A stretch of 39,676 nt of DNA from Pelagibacteraceae bacterium AG-422-B15 (GCA_905182345.1 CAJJBG010000039.1:1-39676), one strand, 5' to 3'. Numbered from the stretch's first letter, positions 25,551-35,810 are shown. Notes: generated by a model not told the origin, from the letters alone. Numbers and translations are program-made.

Positions 25551-25856
25551 ATGTTACCTGGTGTAGGCGGTTTCGAATATTTGTTTATAGCAATTCTAAT
25601 AATTATATTTGTTGGCCCTAAAGACCTGCCTTCGGTCATTCGAACTTTTGGCAAATACTTTGGGAAATTAAAAAATTTTACTAGAGAATTTAAATCTAGC
25701 ATAAATGAATTTGCTAAGGAATCAGGTGTTGATGATGTTAAGTCTTCTATTGAAAAAGCTAAGCCAATTAACTTAACGGAAGAAATAACAAATTCAATTA
25801 ATGAAACTATAAAAAAAACAACTGACTCAGATAAAATTAATGAGAACGATAAATGA
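25551..25856 (+). CDS. tatB: Sec-independent protein translocase TatB
   Basis: A 101-residue TatB, the subunit that joins TatC in the receptor complex for twin-arginine signal peptides. A single transmembrane helix (FEYLFIAILIIIFVG) is followed by the conserved GPKDLPSVIRTFGKYFGKLKNFTREFKSSINEF (positions about 22-54), then a variable charged tail. This, and the position between tatA and tatC, separates it from a second TatA. A TTTGGAGAA Shine-Dalgarno region lies ahead. The stop overlaps the tatC start (ATGA). Confidence 0.93.
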   Translation: MLPGVGGFEYLFIAILIIIFVGPKDLPSVIRTFGKYFGKLKNFTREFKSSINEFAKESGVDDVKSSIEKAKPINLTEEITNSINETIKKTTDSDKINENDK

Positions 25857-26623
25857 GTCAGGGCGATAACATTTCAAATGAAAACAAATTACCTTTGCTG
25901 GTTCATCTTGTAGAACTTAGAACAAGACTAATTAAGACAATGATAATGATTGCATTTTTTTTTGTAATTTTTTATTTCTTTGCAGATTCAATCTATAATT
26001 TTTTAGTTCAACCTTATGCTAATGCAGTAGCGGGAGAGGAAGGCAGAAGATTAATCTTTACTGCTTTGCACGAAACTTTTTTTACCTACCTTAGGGTTGC
26101 ATTGTTTGCATCACTGTTTGTTTCTTTGCCTTTTTTAATGGTTCAACTTTGGATCTTTGTTGCTCCAGGGCTTTATAAAAATGAAAAGTCTGTAGTCATG
26201 CCTTATCTAATTGCGACTCCATTACTCTTTATTTTGGGGTCAGCTTTGGTTTATTATTTGATTATGCCAATGGCTATAAAGTTCTTTTTATCATTTGAAT
26301 CTATCGGGGGAAATGGTGCACTACCTATTCAGCTTGAGGCAAAAGTTAATGAATATCTGAGCCTTATAATGCGATTAATACTTGCATTTGGTATTTGCTT
26401 TCAGCTACCTGTAGCACTCACATTAATGGCAAGAGTGGGATTAGTATCAGCTAAAAGTCTTAAAAAAAATCGAAAATATATGATTGTAGGTGTTTTTGCA
26501 GTTGCAGCGCTATTAACCCCTCCAGATCCAATATCCCAGATTGGATTAGGAATACCAATTCTCATTCTGTATGAACTATCAATTATTGCAGTAAGCTTTA
26601 TTGAAAAGCCTAAAAATAACTAA
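25853..26623 (+). CDS. tatC: Sec-independent protein translocase TatC
   Basis: A 256-residue, six-helix TatC, the core receptor of the Tat translocase, which binds the twin-arginine signal. Conserved elements are LPLLVHLVELRTRLIKT at the cytoplasmic N-terminus, PYANAVAGEEGRRLIFTALHETFFTYLRVA in the first periplasmic region, PFLMVQLWIFVAPGLYKNE, and FQLPVALTLMARVGLV. The 4-base overlap with tatB indicates coupled translation. Confidence 0.96.
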   Translation: MSQGDNISNENKLPLLVHLVELRTRLIKTMIMIAFFFVIFYFFADSIYNFLVQPYANAVAGEEGRRLIFTALHETFFTYLRVALFASLFVSLPFLMVQLWIFVAPGLYKNEKSVVMPYLIATPLLFILGSALVYYLIMPMAIKFFLSFESIGGNGALPIQLEAKVNEYLSLIMRLILAFGICFQLPVALTLMARVGLVSAKSLKKNRKYMIVGVFAVAALLTPPDPISQIGLGIPILILYELSIIAVSFIEKPKNN

Positions 26624-26637
26624 TATAAGAAGAAACA

Positions 26638-27900
26638 ATGTTTGATATTAAAAAAATTAGAGAAAATCCAAAGGTATTTGATTTGGCTTTGTCTAAGCGG
26701 AATTTCAGTGCCTGTTCAAATGAATTAATTGAATTAGACGAAAAGAATAGAAAAGCCATTGCCCAAGTTCAGACTATACAAGAAGAGAGAAATACTAAAT
26801 CTAAGCTTATAGGTGAATTTACAGCCTCTGGAAAAAAAGATGAGGCAGACAAACTTAAAGAGATTGTAAGTAAATTAAAATCTAATATGTATGACCTTGA
26901 GTTAAAGCAAAAAGAAGTTGCATTAAAACTTAATGACTTGCTTTCTTCAATACCCAATCTACCTGATTCAGATGTTCCAACAGGTGGTGAAGATTCAAAT
27001 ATAGAAATAAAAGTCGTTGGTGAAAAAAAAGAATTTGATTTTGAAGCTAAGGAACATTTTGATTTGGGTGAAAAATTAGAGCTGATGGACTTCGAAAGAG
27101 CAGCTACGATTTCTGGTGCACGCTTTGTTATTCAAAAAGGAAATCTTGCCCGATTAGAAAGAGCTATTGCAAATTTTATGTTAGATTTGCATACCAGTGA
27201 ATTTGGATATCAAGAAGTTAATGTACCAATTTTAGTAAAAGATGCAGCACTTTTTGGAACTGGACAACTTCCCAAGTTTGAAGATGATTTATTTAAAACA
27301 ACAAATGATTATTACCTTATTCCCACTGCTGAGGTTCCATTAACAAACATGACCAGGGACTCAATTGTTAATGCTGCTGATTTACCATTAAGATATGTGG
27401 CACATACACCATGTTTTAGATCTGAGGCTGGCGCGGCTGGTAGAGATACAAGAGGCATTATGAGACAACATCAATTCTATAAAGTGGAATTAGTAAGTCT
27501 TACAAATGAATCTCTCGCAAAGGATGAACATGAACGTATGCTGTCGTGTGCTGAAGAAGTATTAAAAAGACTTGGATTAAGCTATAGAATTATGTTACTT
27601 GCATCGCAGGACATGGGCTTCTCCGCTCAAAAAACTTATGACATTGAAGTATGGCTTCCTGGACAAAAAGCTTATCGAGAGATCTCAAGTTGTTCTAATT
27701 GTGGAGATTTTCAAGCTCGAAGAATGAATTCTAGGTATAAAGATGAAAATGTGAATAAATTTATACATACGTTAAATGGTTCAGGCTTGGCAATAGGCAG
27801 AACTCTAATTGCTATAATGGAAAATTCACAAAATTCTGATGGCTCTATTTCAATTCCTGATGTATTACAGCCATATATGAATAACCTAAAGACTCTTTAA
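26638..27900 (+). CDS. serS: Seryl-tRNA synthetase
   Basis: A 420-residue class II aminoacyl-tRNA synthetase that charges tRNA-Ser (and tRNA-Sec where present). An N-terminal antiparallel coiled-coil arm spans about residues 30-105. The catalytic core follows, with motif 2 as [22 protein letters not shown] and motif 3 as [16 protein letters not shown]. The length is standard. It lies 14 bases after tatC and 12 before surE, the usual alphaproteobacterial order. Confidence 0.97.
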   Translation: MFDIKKIRENPKVFDLALSKRNFSACSNELIELDEKNRKAIAQVQTIQEERNTKSKLIGEFTASGKKDEADKLKEIVSKLKSNMYDLELKQKEVALKLNDLLSSIPNLPDSDVPTGGEDSNIEIKVVGEKKEFDFEAKEHFDLGEKLELMDFERAATISGARFVIQKGNLARLERAIANFMLDLHTSEFGYQEVNVPILVKDAALFGTGQLPKFEDDLFKTTNDYYLIPTAEVPLTNMTRDSIVNAADLPLRYVAHTPCFRSEAGAAGRDTRGIMRQHQFYKVELVSLTNESLAKDEHERMLSCAEEVLKRLGLSYRIMLLASQDMGFSAQKTYDIEVWLPGQKAYREISSCSNCGDFQARRMNSRYKDENVNKFIHTLNGSGLAIGRTLIAIMENSQNSDGSISIPDVLQPYMNNLKTL

Positions 27901-27912
27901 AGATAATCTACC

Positions 27913-28728
27913 ATGCTTCCAATTAATCTAAAAGATTCACGGATACTTATAACTAACGACGATGGTTATGAGGCCGATGGTATTAAAGTTCTTTATGATA
28001 TAGCAAAAAATTATACAGATGACGTTTGGATCGTAGCTCCTGAGTTTGAAAAAAGTGGAGCATCGCACGCCTTAACTTTTGCAAACGATTTAACTTTAAA
28101 AAAACATTCTGATAAAATTTATTCAGTTAATGGTTCACCAAGCGATTGTGTTGTCATAGCTCTAGATAAAGTTCTTAAAGACAAAAGACCTAATATTTTA
28201 TTGTCAGGAGTTAATAGTGGTTGCAATGTAGCAGAAGATGTTACTTATTCAGGAACTATTGCCGCAGCAATGGAAGGTTTGATAAGAAAGATTCCATCTA
28301 TTGCTCTTAGTCAGAATTATGATTTAGGAAAGAAAGATAAAATTTCTTGGGATGTTACTAAAAATTATTTGCCCAACGTACTAGATAAAATCACAGCCCA
28401 TGGATGGCTTAACAACGTACTTATAAATATAAATTTTCCACAGTGCCCAGTCGACAGTGTGACTGGTATTGAAGTTACTACCCAAGGAAACAGAGAAACA
28501 GATGATTTAGTTGTATGGGAAAAAGAAAGAAACCAATTTAGAATTGGCTTACAAAGACGATTGTCTGAAAGTGCCAAACCAAAAAACAATATAATTAACA
28601 GTATTATAGATGGAGTAATGACTGATGTTGTAGCTGTTACCAGTAATAATATTTCAATAACTCCTTTGCATCTTGATTTAACTCATAAAGATTCTATTGA
28701 GAAACTTAGAAACAGCCTAAATACATAG
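27913..28728 (+). CDS. surE: 5'/3'-nucleotidase SurE
   Basis: A 271-residue metal-dependent survival protein SurE, which removes phosphate from nucleoside 5'- and 3'-monophosphates. The metal site is visible as ILITNDDGYEADGI with Asn15-Asp16-Asp17, then APEFEKSGASHALT, NGSPSDCVVIAL and LLSGVNSGCNVAEDVTYSGT, all family marks. In many Alphaproteobacteria a pcm gene and a lipoprotein/M23 gene come between surE and yajC; neither is here. Confidence 0.95.
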   Translation: MLPINLKDSRILITNDDGYEADGIKVLYDIAKNYTDDVWIVAPEFEKSGASHALTFANDLTLKKHSDKIYSVNGSPSDCVVIALDKVLKDKRPNILLSGVNSGCNVAEDVTYSGTIAAAMEGLIRKIPSIALSQNYDLGKKDKISWDVTKNYLPNVLDKITAHGWLNNVLININFPQCPVDSVTGIEVTTQGNRETDDLVVWEKERNQFRIGLQRRLSESAKPKNNIINSIIDGVMTDVVAVTSNNISITPLHLDLTHKDSIEKLRNSLNT

Positions 28729-28807
28729 GAAACTTAAGTCATTTTTTAGTTTATAAACGTAAGCTAACTATGTATATTGCCATAATAATAAACCAGGAGA
28801 CTTTTTA

Positions 28808-29071
28808 ATGGAATTCATAGTTCAATTCATACCTTTAATTTTAATTTTTGCAGTTTTTTATTTTCTGCTTATTAGACCGCAACAGAGAAAAGCTAAAATG
28901 CACCAAGAAATGGTTAATTCTGTTCAACGTGGTGACAATATAGTTACTGCAGGTGGACTTCGAGCAAAGGTTGTTAAGGTGGTTAATGAGTATGATGTTG
29001 AGGCAGAGATATCTCAGAATGTTAATGTTGTAGTTATAAAAACTACTATTACCAATGTCATTAAAAATTAG
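28808..29071 (+). CDS. yajC: Preprotein translocase subunit YajC
   Basis: An 87-residue membrane protein of the Sec accessory complex SecDF-YajC. One transmembrane helix (FIPLILIFAVFYFLLI) is followed by the RPQQRKAKMHQEMVNSVQRGDNIVTAGGL signature and a small beta domain. A good Shine-Dalgarno (AGGAGA) lies 9-10 bases ahead of the start. It heads the yajC-secD-secF operon; the 79-base gap before it likely contains the promoter. Confidence 0.94.
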   Translation: MEFIVQFIPLILIFAVFYFLLIRPQQRKAKMHQEMVNSVQRGDNIVTAGGLRAKVVKVVNEYDVEAEISQNVNVVVIKTTITNVIKN

Positions 29072-29100
29072 AAATTATCAAGAGACCATAGAAAATACTA

Positions 29101-30705
29101 ATGCTTCATTTTTCAAGATCTAAAATATTTTTGATATTAGCAAGTGTATTTGTTGCTATTTTTTTAGCACTTCCTAATTTATTTAGTGATAAACAAATAT
29201 CTAACTTTCCTTTTTTCATGCCTTCCCAAAAAGTTAATCTTGGTTTGGATTTACAGGGTGGTTCGCATCTACTATTGGAAGTCGATATTGAAAGTATTAA
29301 AAAAGAAAAAATAGAAGACCTTACTTTTGACATAAGAAGAATACTTAAAAAAAATAATATCAACTTTGATAATTTAAAATCTATAAATAACTCTATTTCA
29401 TTTGGAATAAAAACTCCAAATCTTGATAGTAAAGTTATTACTGAAATTAAAGATCTTTCTCAAAGTAATTCTCAAAATACTTTAGTTGCTCAGTCTAGTT
29501 CAAACTTAGAGTTAAAAATTGAAAATAATTTAGTTAAAATTTCTCTGTCTGATGAATCGCTGAAACAAATAACAATAAGTGCTGTAAACCAATCTATAGA
29601 AATTGTTAGAAGAAGAATAGATGAACTAGGAACTAAAGAACCCACTATTCAAAAACAAGGTACAAGCAGAATACTAATACAGCTTCCAGGACTTGATGAC
29701 CCACAAAGAATTAAATCGTTACTTGGCAAAACTGCAAAGTTAACATTTAAACTTGTTGATCAAAGAACATCTTATGATCCAAGTAACCCAAAAAAAGCTC
29801 CAGTTGGCTCTGAAGTATTATCTTCTGATTCAAACTCAGAGTTTAAATATATAGTTAAGAAAAAAGTAATGGTTGGGGGAGAAAACTTAGTTGATGCACA
29901 GGCTGGCTTTGACCCGCAGACAAATGAACCTATAGTTAATTTTAGATTTGATAGACTAGGGGCTAAAAAATTTGGTAAAGTTACCAAGGAAAATATTGGT
30001 AAGCCTTTTGCAATTGTTTTAGACAATAAAGTTATAAGTGCCCCAGTAATTAGAGATGCTATTTTAGGAGGCTCAGGTCAAATTTCTGGAGGATTCTCAG
30101 CTGAAGAAGCTGCAGACTTAGCTGTTCTTTTAAGAGCAGGTGCATTGCCAGCTCCATTAATAATTCTAGAAGAACGTTCAGTAGGTCCCGACCTTGGTGC
30201 CGATTCAATACTTGCTGGAAAAATTGCAGCTTTAATTGGCTTTATTGCTGTTATTATATTCATGGTCATAGTTTACCGTTCATTTGGGTTTTTTGCAGAT
30301 ATAGCCTTGATACTTAATCTCTTAATGGTTTTAGGCATACTATCACTTTTACAAGCAACATTAACATTGCCTGGTATTGCAGGTATTATCTTAACCATCG
30401 GTATGGCAGTCGATGCAAATGTATTGATATTTGAAAGAATTAAAGAAGAGCTTAGGAATGGTAGCTCAGTAATCAATTCAATTGACAGTGGCTATAAGCG
30501 TGCTTTATCAACAATTTTAGATGCAAATATTACAACGTTCATAGCAGCAAGCATTTTATTCTTTATGGGCTCTGGACCAGTAAAAGGATTTTCTGTAACG
30601 CTTGCTATTGGTATTTTTACTTCTGTATTTACAGCTTTTACAGTAACAAGACTAATGGTCGCAATATATGTTAGCCGAACAAAACCTAAGGAACTGAGTT
30701 TATAA
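29101..30705 (+). CDS. secD: Protein translocase subunit SecD
   Basis: A 534-residue SecD, which with SecF uses the proton gradient to pull secreted proteins through the SecYEG channel. It has an N-terminal helix (residues about 8-25), the P1 start KVNLGLDLQGGSHLLLEVD, a long periplasmic region, then the multi-helix RND-like membrane domain with GPDLGADSILAGKIAALIG and GMAVDANVLIFERIKEELRNG, whose Asp is the proton relay. The length is normal for the class. It ends 3 bases before secF. Confidence 0.96.
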   Translation: MLHFSRSKIFLILASVFVAIFLALPNLFSDKQISNFPFFMPSQKVNLGLDLQGGSHLLLEVDIESIKKEKIEDLTFDIRRILKKNNINFDNLKSINNSISFGIKTPNLDSKVITEIKDLSQSNSQNTLVAQSSSNLELKIENNLVKISLSDESLKQITISAVNQSIEIVRRRIDELGTKEPTIQKQGTSRILIQLPGLDDPQRIKSLLGKTAKLTFKLVDQRTSYDPSNPKKAPVGSEVLSSDSNSEFKYIVKKKVMVGGENLVDAQAGFDPQTNEPIVNFRFDRLGAKKFGKVTKENIGKPFAIVLDNKVISAPVIRDAILGGSGQISGGFSAEEAADLAVLLRAGALPAPLIILEERSVGPDLGADSILAGKIAALIGFIAVIIFMVIVYRSFGFFADIALILNLLMVLGILSLLQATLTLPGIAGIILTIGMAVDANVLIFERIKEELRNGSSVINSIDSGYKRALSTILDANITTFIAASILFFMGSGPVKGFSVTLAIGIFTSVFTAFTVTRLMVAIYVSRTKPKELSL

Positions 30706-30708
30706 GTT

Positions 30709-31647
30709 ATGAGTATTTTTTCTTTTTCCCATAATTCAAATATTAATTTTTTCTCACTAAGAAAACCTGCGCTTATACTGTCTATGCTATTAATTATTGG
30801 CTCTGTTTTATTTTATTCATTCAATGGCTTAAATTTTGGAATTGATTTTAGAGGTGGAACTCTTATGGAGATTGAAACTTCTGAAGCTGAAGACTTAGGC
30901 CAACTAAGAGCTACTTTAAATAGTTTAAATCTAGGTGATATTCAGGTTCAAGAATTTGGCTCGCCTAAAAATATTTTAATTAGAGTAGAGCAACAATCAG
31001 GCGGTGAAAAAATACAGCAAAATGTTGTCAGTCTTGTAAAAAATAAATTAAGTTCATCACTAAGTTCGGATGTTAACTTTAGAAGAACTGAAGTTGTTGG
31101 TCCCAAGGTTAGCTCTGAATTAATTCAAGCAGGAATTTTAGCTATTATTGTAGCTGTTTTTGCTATGCTTATTTATATTTGGTTTAGATTTGAATGGCAA
31201 TTTTCTTTAGGTGCTGTGATTGCTCTCATTCACGATGTTATTTTAACTATCGGCATATTTTCTTTCTTTCAACTAGAATTCAATCTGTCAATTATAGCCG
31301 CCATACTTACTATAGTTGGTTACTCGATGAATGATACCGTTGTTGTTTACGATAGAGTTAGAGAGAACTTAAGAAAATTTAGAAAAAAAGATATTGCTGA
31401 TCTTTTAAACCTATCAATCAACGAAACATTATCACGAACTATAATGACATCTGTTACTACATTATTAGCATTATCATCACTTTATATATTTGGTGGATCT
31501 GTAATCAAGGGATTTACTTTTGCTATGATTTGGGGTGTTCTTGTTGGAACTTATTCATCTATTTTTATAGCAGCGCCGCTTTTAAATTATCTACAAGTAA
31601 AAAGAGACTGGACCACCGAAGGTGCTGTAGATTCAACAAAAAAATAG
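30709..31647 (+). CDS. secF: Protein translocase subunit SecF
   Basis: A 312-residue SecF, partner of SecD in late-stage protein export. Six transmembrane helices are predicted, with the periplasmic NFGIDFRGGTLMEIE stretch after helix 1 and the conserved VGYSMNDTVVVYDRVRENLRK motif near residues 205-225. The stop codon lies inside the left arm of a strong hairpin that ends the operon. Confidence 0.96.
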   Translation: MSIFSFSHNSNINFFSLRKPALILSMLLIIGSVLFYSFNGLNFGIDFRGGTLMEIETSEAEDLGQLRATLNSLNLGDIQVQEFGSPKNILIRVEQQSGGEKIQQNVVSLVKNKLSSSLSSDVNFRRTEVVGPKVSSELIQAGILAIIVAVFAMLIYIWFRFEWQFSLGAVIALIHDVILTIGIFSFFQLEFNLSIIAAILTIVGYSMNDTVVVYDRVRENLRKFRKKDIADLLNLSINETLSRTIMTSVTTLLALSSLYIFGGSVIKGFTFAMIWGVLVGTYSSIFIAAPLLNYLQVKRDWTTEGAVDSTKK

Positions 31648-31674
31648 CCCTTTCACAGAATGTAAAAGGGCTAT
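31644..31674. terminator. Bidirectional intrinsic terminator between secF and the PuuD-like gene
   Basis: Perfect 10-bp stem, ATAGCCCTTT (31644-31653) with AAAGGGCTAT (31665-31674), and an 11-base loop. On the minus strand it is followed by TTTTTTTG; on the plus strand by a looser T-rich run. It is the most G+C-rich hairpin in the intergenic DNA, and convergent genes flank it, so it probably works both ways. Confidence 0.85.
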
Positions 31675-31685
31675 CGTTATTTTAT

Positions 31686-32300
31686 TTAAGCTAGATTTTG
31701 TGCTGCAACCATTGCCAATAGCATTGGTATAGACAACATAGTATTTGTTCTTGAGAATAACATAGCAGTACGTGCAGATTTTGCTTTAGTTTCAGCATCG
31801 GCCTCTACTATTCCAAGAGCTCTTTTTTGATTAGGCCATATAACCATCCAAACGTTATAAGCCATGATTATTGCAAGCCACATACCAATTCCAATAGTTA
31901 AGTTTCTAGGACTATCAAATCCACTTGGGATTGTTAGTAATAAAGTATTTATGGCTCCTTGATGGCCATAATATAATGCTAATGTAGTTAATCCTGTAAT
32001 TAGGGTTGCTAAAGCTGACCAGCGAAACCAAAATAATGCTGCTGGAGCAATTACTTTGCCGATAGCAGGTTTTTGTTCGTCAGGAATATTTGGCATATTA
32101 GGTATTTGCACAAAGTTAAAGTACCACAATAGTCCAATCCACATTATGCCCGATAGCACGTGTAAATATCTTGATATAGTCGCCCAAAACGTATGGTCAT
32201 AAGATAATCCATATGAGTAACTCATAATTATTAACAATAAAATTGTAAGAGCTATCCCTGCAATTATTGTTTTATTTAGCGATTGTAAAATTCCAGCCAT
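31686..32300 (-). CDS. PuuD-like membrane protein (urate hydroxylase N-terminal domain family)
   Basis: A 204-residue membrane protein with about five helices, resembling the membrane part of PuuD/urate oxidase N-terminal family proteins: FWATISRYLHVLSGIMWIGLLWYFNFVQIPNMP, then APAALFWFRWSALATLITGLTTLALYY, and LTIGIGMWLAIIMAYNVWMVIWPNQKRALG. Full-length PuuD has a C-terminal cytochrome c domain; none is present and there is no CXXCH, so urate oxidation is doubtful. The His residues in RYLHV and others could bind haem. A strong Shine-Dalgarno (AGGAGATTAAA) fixes the start. It follows uvrA on the same strand after 55 bases. No purine catabolism genes are nearby. Confidence 0.6.
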   Translation of the reverse strand: MAGILQSLNKTIIAGIALTILLLIIMSYSYGLSYDHTFWATISRYLHVLSGIMWIGLLWYFNFVQIPNMPNIPDEQKPAIGKVIAPAALFWFRWSALATLITGLTTLALYYGHQGAINTLLLTIPSGFDSPRNLTIGIGMWLAIIMAYNVWMVIWPNQKRALGIVEADAETKAKSARTAMLFSRTNTMLSIPMLLAMVAAQNLA

Positions 32301-32355
32301 TTTAATCTCCTAATGTTTTCTTTAGATAATAGCATAATATTATTTTTTTTAATAA

Positions 32356-35211
32356 TTAATTAGTTTTGATCTTTTCATTGAATAATTTTTTGAGATATTG
32401 ACCAGTATAGCTTTTTTTAACCTTTGAAACTTTTTCAGGAGTGCCTTCTGCAACTATCTCTCCGCCAGCATCGCCTCCTTCTGGTCCTAAATCTATAACC
32501 CAGTCTGCAGTTTTTATGACATCAAGATTATGTTCAATCACTACAACTGTATTCCCGCTAGAAACTAATGTTTGAAGAACTTCTAGTAATTTCTTTATAT
32601 CATGAACATGAAGTCCTGTAGTCGGTTCGTCAAGTATGTACAGGGTTCTACCTGTAGCTCTTTTAGAGAGTTCTTTTGAAAGCTTAATTCTTTGTGCTTC
32701 GCCACCTGACAATGTAGTAGCTTGCTGACCAATTTTTATGTAGCCAAGACCAACATTTTTTAAAGTAATAAGCTTACTTTTTAATAGTGGTATTGCATCA
32801 AAAAAATGACAGCCTTCATCAACAGTCATATCAAGAATGTCTGAAATATTTTTATCTTTGAATTTAATTTCAAGTGTTTCTCTGTTATAGCGTTTTCCCT
32901 TACACTCATCACAAGTAACATATACATCAGGCAGAAAATGCATTTCAATTTTTATCACTCCATCACCTTCGCATGCCTCGCAGCGACCACCTTTTACATT
33001 AAAAGAAAATCTTCCCGGTTTGTAACCTCTTGATTTAGACTCAGGTAAGCTAGAAAACCAATCTCTAATAAACGTAAAAGCACCTGTATAGGTTGCAGGG
33101 TTTGATCTAGGCGTTCTTCCAATAGGAGATTGATCTATATCTATAACTTTATCTAGGTGCTTAAGGCCAACTATTTCTTTATATTTAGAAGGATTGTTTC
33201 TTGAGCCATTCAACTCTCTTGCTACAGCTTTATAAAGTGTATTTATAGTGAGAGTTGATTTACCACTACCTGAAACACCAGTTATACATGTTAATGTTCC
33301 CAAGGGAATTTCAGTAGTTACGTTTTTTAAATTATTTCCAGATGCTTCAACAATCTTTAAATACTTGCCAGCAAGAGCTGCTCGTCTTAATTTTGGCACT
33401 GCTATACTTTGTTTCCTAGATAAGTATTGTCCCGTAAGACTCTTTTTATTTTTCTTTACTTCCATTGGAGTTCCAAATGCCACAACATGGCCACCATCTA
33501 TTCCTGCAGCAGGCCCAAGATCAATTAAATGATCTGCGCTCATCATTGCTTCTTCATCATGTTCTACGACAATTACCGTATTACCTAAGTCTTTTAATCT
33601 CTTTAATGTTTCCAATAGTCTTGCATTATCACGCTGATGTAAGCCAATAGAAGGTTCATCAAGCACATAAAGAACGCCTGTTAGTCCTGATCCAATTTGT
33701 GAAGCTAGGCGAATTCTTTGTGACTCTCCTCCCGATAAAGTTCCCGAGTTTCTAGATAGGGTTAAATATTCTAAGCCAACGTTATTTAAGAAGTTAATTC
33801 TTTCAGTTAATTCTTTTAAAATTCGATATGCTATTTGACTTTCTTTTTTTGAAAGTTTCTTTTCTAAATCTTTGAACCAGAGAACAAGAAGCTTTATAGA
33901 TTTCTGACAAACTTCTCCAATGTGTAATTTATCTATTTTTACAGCTAAAGATTCTTTTTTTAATCTAAAGCCATTACATTCTGAACATTTAACTTCTGAT
34001 TGGTAGCGCTCGATATTGCCTCGCATCCAATTACTTTCTGTTTCTAAGTATCTTCTCTCAAGGTTTCTAACTACACCTTCAAATGTTTTTTTTGACGACT
34101 GGACTCTGTAGCCATCATCATAATTAAATTTTATAACATCTTCCCCTGAGCCAAAAAGAAGAATATTTTGAATTTTTTTTGTTAATTTATGCCACGGAAC
34201 ATCAAGAGAAAAATCATAGTGATTTGCTAAGCTATTACAAATCTGTCTAAAGTAAGGTGAGTTCGTTAGCGACCATGGAGCAATCGCACCACCATTAATA
34301 GTTAGACCTGAATTAGGAATGACTAGATTTGGATCAACAGATAAATCAGTACCAATCCCATCACATTCTGGACAAGCACCATAAGGATTATTAAATGAAA
34401 ATAAGCGAGGTTCGATTTCATCAATGGTAAAGCCAGAGACGGGACAGGCAAATTTGGATGAAAACATCTCGCGCTCAGGGTCTTTATTTTTTGTTGTGTG
34501 GTCTTCAATAGCAGCTAATCCGTCAGATAAGTTTAAAGCAGTTTCAATACTGTCAGCAAGTCGGTTTCCTATATCTTTAGTTAAAACAATTCTATCAACT
34601 ACAATATCAATATCATGTTTTTTCTTCTTATCCAGCTGAGGCAAGCTATCAAAATCGTATTGTAAGCCATCAATTTTAACTCTTTGAAAACCTTTTCTCT
34701 CTAATTCAGCTAATTCTTTTTTATATTCTCCTTTTCGACCTCTGACTATAGGAGCGAGTATAATAAATCTTGATCCAATAGGTCTTTCTTTAATTCTATC
34801 AACCATCTGACTTACTGTTTGACTCGTAATAGGTAAGCCAGTTTCTGGTGAGTAGGGAATACCTATTCGAGCAAATAATAGGCGTAAATAATCATATACC
34901 TCTGTCACAGTTCCAACAGTTGATCGCGGATTTTTTGACGTAGTTTTTTGTTCAATTGCTATAGCAGGACTTAAACCCTCAATTAGATCTACGTCGGGTT
35001 TTTGCATCATCTCTAAAAACTGCCTTGCGTAAGCAGACAAACTTTCTACATATCTTCTCTGACCTTCTGCATATATAGTGTCGAAGGCTAATGAAGATTT
35101 TCCTGAACCAGATAATCCAGTAATTATTGTTATTTTTTCTCTTGGAATCTTAACGTTGATATTTTTTAAGTTGTGCTCTCGGGCACCCTGGACAGAAATA
35201 TATTTATTCAT
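32356..35211 (-). CDS. uvrA: Excinuclease ABC subunit A
   Basis: A 951-residue UvrA, the damage-recognition ATPase of nucleotide excision repair. It carries two ABC modules: Walker [10 protein letters not shown] (residues 32-40) and [10 protein letters not shown], and signatures [16 protein letters not shown] and [15 protein letters not shown]. The C-terminal zinc module is intact (CEACEGDG...[10 protein letters not shown]). The first zinc module has CPVSGF (Cys256, Ser259) with CPEC (Cys280, Cys283): one expected Cys is Ser, which as I recall is common in Alphaproteobacteria. It is divergent from ssb across 106 bases; I see no clear LexA site there. Confidence 0.97.
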   Translation of the reverse strand: MNKYISVQGAREHNLKNINVKIPREKITIITGLSGSGKSSLAFDTIYAEGQRRYVESLSAYARQFLEMMQKPDVDLIEGLSPAIAIEQKTTSKNPRSTVGTVTEVYDYLRLLFARIGIPYSPETGLPITSQTVSQMVDRIKERPIGSRFIILAPIVRGRKGEYKKELAELERKGFQRVKIDGLQYDFDSLPQLDKKKKHDIDIVVDRIVLTKDIGNRLADSIETALNLSDGLAAIEDHTTKNKDPEREMFSSKFACPVSGFTIDEIEPRLFSFNNPYGACPECDGIGTDLSVDPNLVIPNSGLTINGGAIAPWSLTNSPYFRQICNSLANHYDFSLDVPWHKLTKKIQNILLFGSGEDVIKFNYDDGYRVQSSKKTFEGVVRNLERRYLETESNWMRGNIERYQSEVKCSECNGFRLKKESLAVKIDKLHIGEVCQKSIKLLVLWFKDLEKKLSKKESQIAYRILKELTERINFLNNVGLEYLTLSRNSGTLSGGESQRIRLASQIGSGLTGVLYVLDEPSIGLHQRDNARLLETLKRLKDLGNTVIVVEHDEEAMMSADHLIDLGPAAGIDGGHVVAFGTPMEVKKNKKSLTGQYLSRKQSIAVPKLRRAALAGKYLKIVEASGNNLKNVTTEIPLGTLTCITGVSGSGKSTLTINTLYKAVARELNGSRNNPSKYKEIVGLKHLDKVIDIDQSPIGRTPRSNPATYTGAFTFIRDWFSSLPESKSRGYKPGRFSFNVKGGRCEACEGDGVIKIEMHFLPDVYVTCDECKGKRYNRETLEIKFKDKNISDILDMTVDEGCHFFDAIPLLKSKLITLKNVGLGYIKIGQQATTLSGGEAQRIKLSKELSKRATGRTLYILDEPTTGLHVHDIKKLLEVLQTLVSSGNTVVVIEHNLDVIKTADWVIDLGPEGGDAGGEIVAEGTPEKVSKVKKSYTGQYLKKLFNEKIKTN

Positions 35212-35317
35212 TTTTTTAATTAATTAGTCTTTAATTATGAAACTTAAAGATCCACATGTGAATAAATTAAATTCCTTTTTTTGTATACATATTGTTATTA
35301 AATAGTTAGTTTTAGAA

Positions 35318-35776
35318 ATGGCTGGAAGTTTAAATAAAGTAATGCTTATTGGTAATGTTGGTGCTGATCCAATCATTAGGCAAACTCAAGATGGTAAAAA
35401 AATTGCCACATTGAGCTTAGCTACAACGGATTCTTGGAAAGATAAGGCAACTGGAGAAAAAAGAGATAAAACTGAATGGCACAGAATAGTTATATTTAAC
35501 GAGGGTTTATCAGGTGTTGTTGAGAACTACGTTAAGAAAGGCCAGCAGTTATTTATTGAAGGGCAATTACAAACACAAAAATATACAGATGCTAATGGAG
35601 TTGATAAATATACAACTCAAGTTATTTTACAAAACTACAATGGAACATTAACAATGATAGGTGGAAGAAGTAATTCTACGGATCAAGTTGCTCCATCTCA
35701 AGACTCTTCAGCCTTAAATTCAGATCCATTCCCGGGCGGAGATGACGTTGATATTGATGACGAAATTCCATTTTAA
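35318..35776 (+). CDS. ssb: Single-stranded DNA-binding protein
   Basis: A 152-residue SSB with the OB fold in the first 110 residues (SLNKVMLIGNVGADPIIRQTQDG, WHRIVIFNE, GQQLFIEGQLQTQKYTDANG). A short disordered linker follows, then the acidic tip DDEIPF, which recruits repair and replication partners. It coats single-stranded DNA in replication, recombination and repair. Position between uvrA and gyrA is typical for the class. Confidence 0.96.
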   Translation: MAGSLNKVMLIGNVGADPIIRQTQDGKKIATLSLATTDSWKDKATGEKRDKTEWHRIVIFNEGLSGVVENYVKKGQQLFIEGQLQTQKYTDANGVDKYTTQVILQNYNGTLTMIGGRSNSTDQVAPSQDSSALNSDPFPGGDDVDIDDEIPF

Positions 35777-35810
35777 TATCAATTTTTTCATCGATAATTT
35801 CATATTTTTC

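Noticed and set aside
33248-33532. 94-codon open frame on the plus strand inside uvrA
   Set aside because: Shadow of the clear uvrA frame; the protein has no recognisable motif and no ribosome site.
35253-35260. CACATGTG palindrome between uvrA and ssb as an SOS or regulator site
   Set aside because: An eight-base palindrome that does not fit any LexA consensus I know, with no second copy nearby.
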